Source: Catonella sp963539695
Lineage (GTDB): Bacteria; Bacillota; Clostridia; Lachnospirales; Lachnospiraceae
Direction: 5' to 3'
DNA: 64,000 nucleotides
Assembly: GCA_963539695.1 (NCBI GenBank)
Contig: CAUTOC010000005.1
Location: forward strand, 8,616-72,615
This document shows, in pieces, positions 24,205 through 33,000 of the stretch. The notes under the pieces are model-generated. The model did no database searches. It worked only from the letters and a program-made list of their open reading frames with translations, and was not told the DNA's origin. The first letter of the stretch is position 1. Each line of letters begins with the position of its first letter. A program made the translations under genes and the position numbers.

Positions 24205-25305
24205 TTATTTAGACTGTAATGTAGTAAATATATCTGTATACTTTGCAATAATATCCTTCTTATGTGTACTTACATAGCCCATATCTTCTTCAATTACCTT
24301 GATTTCAGAAAATGGCTTCATTGTTTCAGAAGTCTTTGCATCTTTTCTTACAGGTCTGTTTGTAAGTGTAGTTCCATAAATATTCTGCATTTCCTCACTT
24401 ATTACAAAATCTACAAAAAGTTTTGCATTTTCAAGATTCTTACAATCTTTTATAATAGTTGTTCCTGCAGGAAGGTAAACACTTCCTTCTGAAGGATAAA
24501 CCACTTCCACATTAGCACCGTCTTTTACAAGTTGTGCACAAGGATCTTCATAAGAAAGACCTACAGCCATTTCACCGTCTGCAACACTCTTATATACCGC
24601 ACTTGAACCTGACTGGATTTTTCCGTCTATATTAGTGAAAAGATCCTTAACATAATTCCAAGCCTTCTCGTCCTCATATCCGCCCTTTGCAAGAAGAATA
24701 TTAGTAAGCTGTGCAAAAGCTGAAGATGAATTTGCAGGATCGGCAGTAGCAATCTTACCCTTAAATTCAGGCTTTAATAAATCTTCATAAGATGTTATTT
24801 TATTCTCGCCTACAAGCTCCTTATTTACTATAAGACAACTTCCATCAAGTACATAAGGTGTAATCAAACCTGTAGTATTTTTATATGTATCTATTACCGC
24901 CTCATTATTCGGTGACACATATTCCTGCCATAAATCTTTGTTATCAAAGTCAAGCGACCACGAACCGCCAAACATAACATCTCCATAAGGATCATTTTTT
25001 TCAGATTGGATTCTCTTAATAAGTTCTCCTGTACCTGCCTGAATAACTTCTACATCTATACCATATTTTTCTTCAAAAAGAGGTATGGTCGCATTTACAA
25101 GACCTTCGCTGTTCATTGTATAAACTACAAGTTTGCCACCCTTTTTCTCACCTGATGTAGATGCTTCGCTTTTATTGTCGCTTTTTGTGCTTGCCATAGA
25201 AGCAGACTTCCCACTGTCCTTTTTGCCTGAATCGGCAGTTCCACCACCACAGGCAGTAAGAGTAAGTGATGCTAAAAGCATAGTAATAAGTAATCCCTTT
25301 TTCAT
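24205..25305 (-). CDS. Fbp/Afu-type solute-binding lipoprotein
   Basis: The 366-residue lipoprotein has a signal peptide with lipobox LTAC (Cys near residue 19) and a Ser/Lys-rich linker (residues 23-55) containing GKSASMAS. The mature domain belongs to the iron(III)/sugar-phosphate/phosphonate binding cluster: LVVYTMNSEGLVNATIP, the GGSWSLDF segment, DPANSSSAFAQL and VYLPAGTTII. It heads a three-gene ABC operon. The gene upstream is a YesM/YesN-type two-component system like those that govern hexose-phosphate uptake (HptRS). I therefore favour a phosphorylated sugar or similar anion as ligand over ferric iron, but the ligand is not proven by sequence alone. Confidence 0.88.
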   Translation of the reverse strand: MKKGLLITMLLASLTLTACGGGTADSGKKDSGKSASMASTKSDNKSEASTSGEKKGGKLVVYTMNSEGLVNATIPLFEEKYGIDVEVIQAGTGELIKRIQSEKNDPYGDVMFGGSWSLDFDNKDLWQEYVSPNNEAVIDTYKNTTGLITPYVLDGSCLIVNKELVGENKITSYEDLLKPEFKGKIATADPANSSSAFAQLTNILLAKGGYEDEKAWNYVKDLFTNIDGKIQSGSSAVYKSVADGEMAVGLSYEDPCAQLVKDGANVEVVYPSEGSVYLPAGTTIIKDCKNLENAKLFVDFVISEEMQNIYGTTLTNRPVRKDAKTSETMKPFSEIKVIEEDMGYVSTHKKDIIAKYTDIFTTLQSK

Positions 25306-25320
25306 TTCTTCTTCCTCCTA

Positions 25321-25412
25321 AATTATTGTTTATCTACTTATTAGAGTTAAGCTATCTTATTGACCTATGGTCAATAAGCATCGCAAGTCTGCGACTTGCT
25401 CAATTATTGTTT
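25321..25412. repeat. Twin-palindrome segment flanked by an 11-bp direct repeat
   Basis: AATTATTGTTT occurs at 25321-25331 and again at 25402-25412. Between the copies are two perfect palindromes: CTTATTGACC-TAT-GGTCAATAAG (25356-25378) and GCAAGTC-TGC-GACTTGC (25383-25399). The block lies in the leader of the binding-protein gene, just before its AGGAGG site. It could be a small insertion with target duplication, an operator, or a leader RNA. Confidence 0.6.
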
Positions 25413-25477
25413 TTTGTTTGGTGCTTTGTATTGTTATTTTATTATAATTTTGCTGTGTTTTATACCTTAAAAACAGA

Positions 25478-25521
25478 AATATAAGTGCAAAATACCGAAA
25501 TGTTTATTTTGCACTTATATT
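25478..25521 (-). terminator. Terminator of the two-component operon
   Basis: A 17-bp perfect stem (25478-25494 with 25505-25521) has a 10-nt loop. Read leftward it is followed by TTCTGTTTTTAAGG. It lies about 50 bp after the AraC-type regulator gene. Confidence 0.75.
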
Positions 25522-25570
25522 CTATTGGCAAATATATATGATATTTTCATTTATATCCACATTATAATCA

Positions 25571-26344
25571 TCAATGTATGAGATAAGTTAAGAATTCTTT
25601 TGGCGATACTCCTATATATTTCTTAAAAACTACTCTAAAATACTTATAATCTCCAAAGCCGCATTTAACTGCAATTTCATTTATATTATTTTTATTTTTA
25701 GCCAACATATTTATTGCCTGCTGTATTCTATATCTATTTAAATAATCTATTACTGTGGTTCCCATTTCTTCTTTGAACTTTATATTTATCATACGCTCGC
25801 TATAGCTTACAAGTTCTTCCAAATTATGAATTGTAGTTTTTTCACTGTAATTTTGATGGATATAGGTTACAATCTGTTCTACAACCGGATCCGTTATTTT
25901 CTTATTCAAAGTTCCTAAAAGCTCCGGTAGCTGTATATTATCCGTATTTTCATAATATTTCAGTCTTTTTCTGTCATCACATTGTTTAATTGCCATTTTT
26001 ATGGTTTCTTCCAGTTCTTCTTCTGAATAAGGTTTTAGAAGATATCCTGAAACTCCGTAATTTATAGCTTCTTTGGCATATTCAAAATCAGAATATCCGC
26101 TTATTATAATTGCTGAATATGGTTCAAGATTTTTTGTTCGTTTTATCATTTCAAGACCGTCTGTAATAGGCATATTTATATCTGTAATTACAATATCCGG
26201 TTTAAATTCCTCTATGAGTTTTATGCCGTCCTCACCATTATCAGCCTCACCTATCAGTTTTATTCCGAGTTTTTCCCAATTTATAGAAAAAATTATCCCC
26301 TTCCTTATTATAACCTCATCTTCTGCCACCAATACACTATACAT
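25571..26344 (-). CDS. AraC-type (YesN-like) response regulator
   Basis: The 257-residue protein has a receiver domain (residues 1-120; EDE near 8-10, phospho-acceptor Asp in VITDINMP near 55, Lys in YLLKPY) and a C-terminal AraC helix-turn-helix pair (about 155-255) ending KYFRVVFKKYIGVSPKEF. The start overlaps the kinase stop by 8 bases. YesN-like regulators usually activate a neighbouring carbohydrate transporter. Here the immediate downstream operon is the Fbp/Afu-type ABC importer, the likely target. Confidence 0.9.
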   Translation of the reverse strand: MYSVLVAEDEVIIRKGIIFSINWEKLGIKLIGEADNGEDGIKLIEEFKPDIVITDINMPITDGLEMIKRTKNLEPYSAIIISGYSDFEYAKEAINYGVSGYLLKPYSEEELEETIKMAIKQCDDRKRLKYYENTDNIQLPELLGTLNKKITDPVVEQIVTYIHQNYSEKTTIHNLEELVSYSERMINIKFKEEMGTTVIDYLNRYRIQQAINMLAKNKNNINEIAVKCGFGDYKYFRVVFKKYIGVSPKEFLTYLIH

Positions 26345-27848
26345 TTTCTTCCTCCTGCTTTATGTATAAGGTAACCTTAAAGCCTTTTTCTGTATTTTCT
26401 ATGCTAAGTCCGCTCTTTCCCTTATATTTTAATTCCAGTCTTCTTGCGATATTATGTATCCCGTTGTGAGTTCCTTTTACTTCACTTTCTTTAATTTCTT
26501 CTCTGAGTTTTTCAAGTGCCTCCTCTTCCATACCTCCTCCGTCATCAGTAACCGTAAGCACAAGATAATTTTCTTTTTTCTCTCCTACAACCTCTACATC
26601 TAAGTACATACTCTTCTTAAATCCATATTTTATACTGTTTTCTATAATAGGCTGTAGTGCAAGCTTCATAACTTTAAGTTCTTTTGCCTCATCACTTATT
26701 TTAAAATTACACTTAAACCTGTCCTTAAATCTTTCCTCTTGAATAGCTATATAATCTTTTATATAGTGTAAATCTTCTTCTAATGATATTTCTCTTTCGG
26801 TACTGCTTATGCTGTATCTAAGTATTTTTGTAAATTTTTCAAGTATTATCCTTGCAGCTTTAGCATCCTGAACTATCATGTGTTTAATCATTTCTAAAGT
26901 ATTATACATAAAATGAGGATTAATACGGGCTGTAAGTTCTCTTATTTCTGCGATATAATTCCTGTGAAGCAGCTCTTCTCTTGCCCTTGCACTTTCTTTC
27001 GCCGTATTCATTGATATTTTTATAACAATAACTGACCATAAACTTCCAAATACTATTACTATTAAAATCCCTACAAGTAAAATCACCTCATTTTTGGGGG
27101 CATATATCATAGAATATATCCTTGTTTTTCCATCTGCCAGTACCTTGCTGTTTACAACATAATCCTTTAATTTTTCCTTGTTTTTACCAATTTCAAACTT
27201 ATTTAATTTATTATCTGCTACAAATCCTTCTCTGCTCGTCATTATTGCATTTTGGTTTCTACCGGTTATTACCCCGTCAAATCTGTATTTTGGAAATACT
27301 CTTTCCCAAATGGGGCGTTCTACAAAAAGATTAATAACCATATCATCTCTACCGATGTAGGTATATACCAAATCGGCTGCATAAGTTCTTAATTTATAGA
27401 TACTGTGATACGGAGTTTCACCTTCTTTAGCATTGGCAACTATTATTTTTAGAAAACTGCATATATGTAAATCACTTTTTTCATCATTCTCAGCAAATCT
27501 AATACCACCTTTTCTATCTGTAAGAATAACTTTCATTTCGCTGCCATATATTCCTATGTCTTTTAATTTATATTTTATTTCTGATATATATCTTTTATTG
27601 GAAATACATTTTTCACAATTTTCTACAAATTCTTTCTCCATAATCAGATTTTCACATTGTCTGTTAAATTTATCATATTCTTCAGTTATATAATCTAAGT
27701 ACATAAGCGACCTTGTTTGGTTAAATATGTATGTACTTATAAATACAACAGCTAACAGCATAATACACCCTGTAAAAACTGCAATAAATACGATTTTATA
27801 TATACTGTTTATGGATTGTTCACTATTCTTCAGATTTTTATTAAACAT
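26337..27848 (-). CDS. YesM-type sensor histidine kinase
   Basis: The 503-residue kinase has a membrane helix near residues 16-38, an extracellular sensor domain (about 40-250) and a second helix (about 254-277). A His_kinase domain follows with INPHFMYN (His near residue 311), then a HATPase with ENSIKYGFKK and DDGGGM. No clear HAMP domain is seen between the second helix and the His box. Order and overlap with the AraC-type regulator make the two a unit. Kinases of this class sense extracellular sugars, sugar phosphates or the binding protein itself. Confidence 0.88.
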   Translation of the reverse strand: MFNKNLKNSEQSINSIYKIVFIAVFTGCIMLLAVVFISTYIFNQTRSLMYLDYITEEYDKFNRQCENLIMEKEFVENCEKCISNKRYISEIKYKLKDIGIYGSEMKVILTDRKGGIRFAENDEKSDLHICSFLKIIVANAKEGETPYHSIYKLRTYAADLVYTYIGRDDMVINLFVERPIWERVFPKYRFDGVITGRNQNAIMTSREGFVADNKLNKFEIGKNKEKLKDYVVNSKVLADGKTRIYSMIYAPKNEVILLVGILIVIVFGSLWSVIVIKISMNTAKESARAREELLHRNYIAEIRELTARINPHFMYNTLEMIKHMIVQDAKAARIILEKFTKILRYSISSTEREISLEEDLHYIKDYIAIQEERFKDRFKCNFKISDEAKELKVMKLALQPIIENSIKYGFKKSMYLDVEVVGEKKENYLVLTVTDDGGGMEEEALEKLREEIKESEVKGTHNGIHNIARRLELKYKGKSGLSIENTEKGFKVTLYIKQEEENV

Positions 27849-27899
27849 AAGAGTTCTCCACCTGATAGAAGTCTTTTATTAATTGTAGGATATTTGAAA

Positions 27900-29765
27900 T
27901 TATTTTCTAAAAAATTCCCACACCGCCCTTGCCGCTCTTTCGTTCATGCCTTCTACAGCACTAAGTTCCTCTTCATTTGCATTTTTAATATCTTCAAGTG
28001 ATGCAAAATGCTTCATAAGTGCCTTTCTTCTTACCTTACCTATACCCTTAATATCATCAAGTACAGAATGTATCTGATTCTTACCTCTTAAAAGCTTATG
28101 ATACTCTATTGCAAATCTGTGGGTTTCATCCTGAATCCTTGTTATAAGCTTAAATAACTCACTATGAGTATCTATCGGCTGTTCAACATTATTGTAATAT
28201 ATCCCCCTTGTCCTGTGGCGGTTATCCTTTACAAGGCCTGCCACAGCTATATTTATGCCTAAAGATTCAAGTACCTTAATACAAATATTTATTTGACCGC
28301 GTCCTCCGTCCATAAGAATCAAATCCGGAAAATTTGAAAATTTTCCCTCATTAAATTTTCCCGCTTTTTCTAAAATTTCTATTTCCTGCTTTTCCCTAAG
28401 CCCATGCTTAAATCTTCTGGTAAGCACTTCTTCCATTGAAGCGTAATCATTCGGCCCTACTACTCCCTTAATCCTAAATTTTCTATAATCGTTCTTCTTA
28501 GGCTTTCCGTCCTCAAAAACTACCATAGAACCTACATTTTCAAAACCGCTGGTATTTGATATATCGTAAGATTCTATTCGCTTTATATCATTTTTAATTC
28601 CAAGCAGTTCTTTAAGTTCCTTAATCGCTCCAAGAGTTCTTGCCTGCTCTCTTTTATTTCGTTCGCTGTCTTTACTTAATACCATAGCGGCATTTTTATA
28701 TGCAAGTTCTGTAAGTCCCGCCTTTTCCCCTCTCTTAGGCACCAAAATATTTACTTTATTCCCTCTTTTAGTTGCAAGCCATTCGGATAAAAGAGCTTTT
28801 TCCTCAGGTTCATCTGCAAGCATCAAATCTTTAGGTATAAAAGGGGTTCCTGTATAATATTGCTTTATAAATCCGGTATAAATTGCCCCTTTTTCATCAT
28901 CTCCGACATCATCAAACGAAAAATGTTCACGCCCTATGAGCCTGCCCGCACGGATGAAAAATACCTGCATAACTGCTTCTTTTCCTGCCTTTGCAAGGGC
29001 TAATACATCCCTGTCATCCACATTATCATTTGAATTTATTTTCTGTCTGTCACTGAAACGCTTTACATGGCTTAACATATCTCTATAATTAGCAGCTTCC
29101 TCAAATTCAAGTTTTTTCGAGGCTTCCAACATTTTATCAGTAATCATTTTAAGCATCGGCTCATAATCCCCATTCAAAAATCTGATTACTTCATCAATCC
29201 GTTTTTTGTATTCCGCCTGCTCCACATAGCCCTGACAGACTCCGTCACATCTACCTATCTGATAATTAAGACAAGGGCGTTCTTTCCCTATATCTTTAGG
29301 CAAATTTCTGCGACAGGTTCTTATTTTATATAACTTGTGAATCAACTCCAAAGTTTCACTGATATGGGCAGGATAGGGACCAAAATATTTTGCTTTGTCC
29401 TTTCCTCTTTTTCTAGTAAACATAACTCGTGGAAAATCCTCATCTACCGTTACTTTGATGTATGGATAACTCTTATCATCCTTCATCATAGTATTATACT
29501 TAGGACGATGTTCTTTAATCAGATTACACTCAAGTACAAGGGCTTCCAACTCCGAGTCGGTAATTATGTATTCAAAATGGTCTATATTTTCAACCATACG
29601 CTTAATTTTAGGAGAGTGCCTGTTAATGCTTTGGAAGTATTGACGCACTCTGTTTTTCAGGCTTATGGCTTTTCCCACATATATAATCTCATCAAGTTCG
29701 TTATGTATTATATAAACTCCCGGCTTAGACGGAAGCTTTTTTAGTTCCTCTTCTATATTAAACAT
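27900..29765 (-). CDS. uvrC: UvrABC system protein C
   Basis: The 621-residue protein is a full-length excinuclease subunit. It has the GIY-YIG nuclease domain (PGVYIIHN, IYVGKAISLKNRVRQYF, residues 14-40), the Cys-rich RTCRRNLP...CLNYQIGRCDGVC region, a UVR motif around residue 215, the UvrC RNase H-like domain (ESYDISNTSGFENVGSMVVF, near 390), and C-terminal helix-hairpin-helix motifs. It makes the dual incisions of nucleotide excision repair with UvrA and UvrB. It is a single housekeeping gene between the two-component system and the glycosaminoglycan locus. Confidence 0.96.
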   Translation of the reverse strand: MFNIEEELKKLPSKPGVYIIHNELDEIIYVGKAISLKNRVRQYFQSINRHSPKIKRMVENIDHFEYIITDSELEALVLECNLIKEHRPKYNTMMKDDKSYPYIKVTVDEDFPRVMFTRKRGKDKAKYFGPYPAHISETLELIHKLYKIRTCRRNLPKDIGKERPCLNYQIGRCDGVCQGYVEQAEYKKRIDEVIRFLNGDYEPMLKMITDKMLEASKKLEFEEAANYRDMLSHVKRFSDRQKINSNDNVDDRDVLALAKAGKEAVMQVFFIRAGRLIGREHFSFDDVGDDEKGAIYTGFIKQYYTGTPFIPKDLMLADEPEEKALLSEWLATKRGNKVNILVPKRGEKAGLTELAYKNAAMVLSKDSERNKREQARTLGAIKELKELLGIKNDIKRIESYDISNTSGFENVGSMVVFEDGKPKKNDYRKFRIKGVVGPNDYASMEEVLTRRFKHGLREKQEIEILEKAGKFNEGKFSNFPDLILMDGGRGQINICIKVLESLGINIAVAGLVKDNRHRTRGIYYNNVEQPIDTHSELFKLITRIQDETHRFAIEYHKLLRGKNQIHSVLDDIKGIGKVRRKALMKHFASLEDIKNANEEELSAVEGMNERAARAVWEFFRK

Positions 29766-29982
29766 GAATTATCTCTTTTCTCTGAAATCATTTTTATCTT
29801 TTTAGAATGACAACTAATTTCAGCTTATAAAACCTCTAATTTAACAATGATATTATATATTTAATTATATCTAATTATCATAAATAACGCAATATACTGC
29901 GGTTTTAGCTTTCCCGTTACTAAAATAAAACCCGGAAACATAATTTATATTACCCCTATCTATAACACAAAAGTCATGACAA

Positions 29983-30055
29983 AAGTCGATACTCTGATAG
30001 AAAAATTGATAAACTGCTCACTTTAAAATTTACCATTCTACCAAAATATCGACTT
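29983..30055 (-). terminator. Long three-part hairpin after the PL8 lyase gene
   Basis: Read leftward, AAGTCGATA pairs with TATCGACTT (outer 9 bp), GGTAGAA with TTCTATC, and TGGTAAA with TTTATCA, about 23 bp in all with small interruptions. TTTTGTC overlaps the end. It probably ends the lyase transcript. The remainder of the 29766-30085 gap is AT-rich with nothing else that I can support. Confidence 0.6.
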
Positions 30056-30085
30056 CTAAAATCAATATTTAACTTCTTATAAACT

Positions 30086-33000
30086 TTAATTCTTTACACT
30101 TACCTTAACCTTATAAACAGAAGTTTTTCCTTTGATTTTCACAGTTACTTTAATGACTGTATCTCCCTTGCTCTTTCCTTTTACTTCACCGCCTCTAACT
30201 GAGGCAACTTTAGGATTACTGCTTTTATAGGTAATCTCAGCACCTTCGGCTTTATTTACAATAACCTGCTGTTTTTCACCAACTTTAATTTTAAATTCAG
30301 AAACTACAGACATCTGTTCCATCAGTGATACTATCAGTTTTTTATCTAATTTCTTAGGTAATACCACATAATCGGAACAATGTGCTATCTTAAATTTTAT
30401 TACACCTTTCTTTAAGACTTTTCCTACATCATAATAAGTTTCTTCCAGTCTGTTTTCTTTCTCATTATAATAATATACATAAAGTTTCTTATTTCCTGCA
30501 TAGTTAAACTTCCCTGTATCATTGATTTTTACTGTAGAAACTGCCGGTAGTTGTCCATGATGTGCAAAAGAAACCACTGCTCCCTTCTTCTCTTTTAAAA
30601 GGGATTTTACTGCCTTAGAATCTTTTAACGAAACAGTTTTTAGTGCAAAGTTGACATCGCCTGATTTATTTTTGGATTCTTTTAATTTTTTGCCGTTCAT
30701 ATCCCAAGAATATAGCATTTCCTTTTTCTCATCCCGCACAGAAAGGGTGAAATCTGCGGACTTCTTTGCTACCGCCTTAAATGCTTCTTCTTTTAACAAA
30801 ATGCTTGAAATATTTACCTTACTTTCCTTCTCTAAATCCCTTGGAATAATCAAATCTAACTTTACTTTTTTTGTATCGACAGATTTCTCAAGTTCTGCAA
30901 TATAACTCTCTGTAGGAATCGTAAGCCCTAAATCAAATACAATATCACCCGATTCACCTTTCATCGCCCATTTGGTCGCAGAATTAATTGCTTCCTTTGC
31001 CACCTTTACCGTAAATGCCGTCACCTTCTTATTTCCTTCATTTTTACTAAGGATACCCTCTGCATTAACAAAGGCTTCTACAGGCTTACCTGTTTCATCT
31101 TTTACAAGCTTTGCCTCTACCTGTTTTCCGGTTTTTGCATCTGTAATAACTACTTTCTTTCCGGTCTCAATTACCTTACCTGTAGTGAGGTCTTTCACTA
31201 TTTCTTCTTCGTGAAGTATTTCGTTATTGTTTTCATCCTTAGTCCTCGTAATTTCTGAGGTTGTGCTCTGTTTTTTATCCTTATCTACACTTTCTTTTAC
31301 AGCTTTCTCAAAATCCCCCTTCTTATCCGATTCACCATCTGATGTTTGTGAAGGTACTGCCGGTGTTGATGGTGTTGACGGCGTATCTGTTTTTAATTTT
31401 ATAACTGCATAAGAAGTATCTCCGTTTTTCTGACTTGTATTTACGCTAAGGTGAAGCTTACGGTTTACATTAGATACCTGTATGTTTGAATCTGCTCTTA
31501 CCACCTGAACATATTCTTTGTCAATTTCTACTTCTATTGTTCCAACATTCTTCATAGTCGGATCGGCTACCCCAATTTCTAAGGTATCTCCTGTCTGCTT
31601 CATAATAAGTGATGCCTTCTTATCACAGGTAATGCCGCCGGCACTAACTACCTTATCCTGCCAAAAGTTTGCACCGATTACACTTTTATTCTTATAACCT
31701 ACCGCTTGTACCTCATCAGTATTGGCTAAAATTTCTACAGTTGGATTCTTAGCATACTCTCTCATCTGTGCCGTATTTTTTCCCGGCAGTATTACATAAG
31801 AATACTCCGCATTCTGAGGATTTTTACCATGATCAAACCATAACTCAAAATAATTCTTTACTGTAACTTTAGGTTTAGTTCCCGGATTAGCTCCTGCTTG
31901 AGGTTTATCAACTTTAATATTTCCCCAGTCACCCGTACTTGCTACTTTTCTTGCTTTCAGGCTATTTGCGGCATTTAGGAAATACCAGCCGATATTATCC
32001 TTACCTTCTATATGAATCCACTTGGCATCACTTAGGGCGGTTCCTTCCATTGAAGCCGTGCCTGTACCTAAGCCCTCCGTTTTTACGATTTCCGCCACAT
32101 TCACAGAAACAGGCTGAAGCTCAAACTTATCTCCATTCAATGTAATCTGATTGGATGCCGTTTCATCCAACTTTCTGTTTTCAACAGTAGTTTCTGTAAT
32201 AAAATTACTTCCGCTGTCGTTAATTCCCGCTCCTAAGCATACAATTTCATCATCAAACATAAAGTATGATTTTAAAGCTTTCAGGTTAGGCTCATACGGC
32301 GTTTTAGAGTCATTATCTCCCGACAGTGACATACCGTTTACACCATAGCCGGATAACATACTGCCGCCAACCCATGCCTCTTTGGAAGCATAGTCACCTT
32401 CCTGATAAAATCCGCTGCTGTCTTTGACTCCGTTTCCTATATTTTTAGATACGGTTGTAGTTCCCGGTAAACGGAAAGGATTGACCGTATTCCAGAAATT
32501 ATCGGTATATTGTGCATTATCCTCTCCATAAAGATATGTCATACCGTCACCCTGATGCCAGCCGTACAAGTTTTCGCCGTTCATAATTTCCGTATTAAAA
32601 ATTCTTTCGGAATACATACTTAATCCAAAAAGCCAATCATTCGTTCTATGGATTGCTCTGTCCATCAGAGGGAAGTTTTGATGAACACTTGGAACAGTCC
32701 TTGAAATACTGTTATCATTTAATATTTCTTGTGCTTTTTGCTTAACTAAAATCTCATTTAACTCTTTTAAGGAAGTAATATACTCTGTATCGGCTAATAA
32801 CCAGTTCTTTAAGTAATTTGATAAGATTGTCCTTTTTTCTGCTCCAACAGAATCCAATGCTTTAATTATATTGGTCATAATCTGACGACCGATTATTTTT
32901 CCTGTTACATTTTCTCTTGCAACAGCCCTGCCACGCAACATCTCCAACATCAATCCCTTATAAACACTAATTCCATAAGTGTTTATAAGAATTGATTCCA

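Noticed and set aside
24205..25305. Annotation as iron(III)-binding FbpA
   Set aside because: The binding-protein cluster covers several ligands, and the regulatory neighbours do not favour iron; kept as an alternative only.
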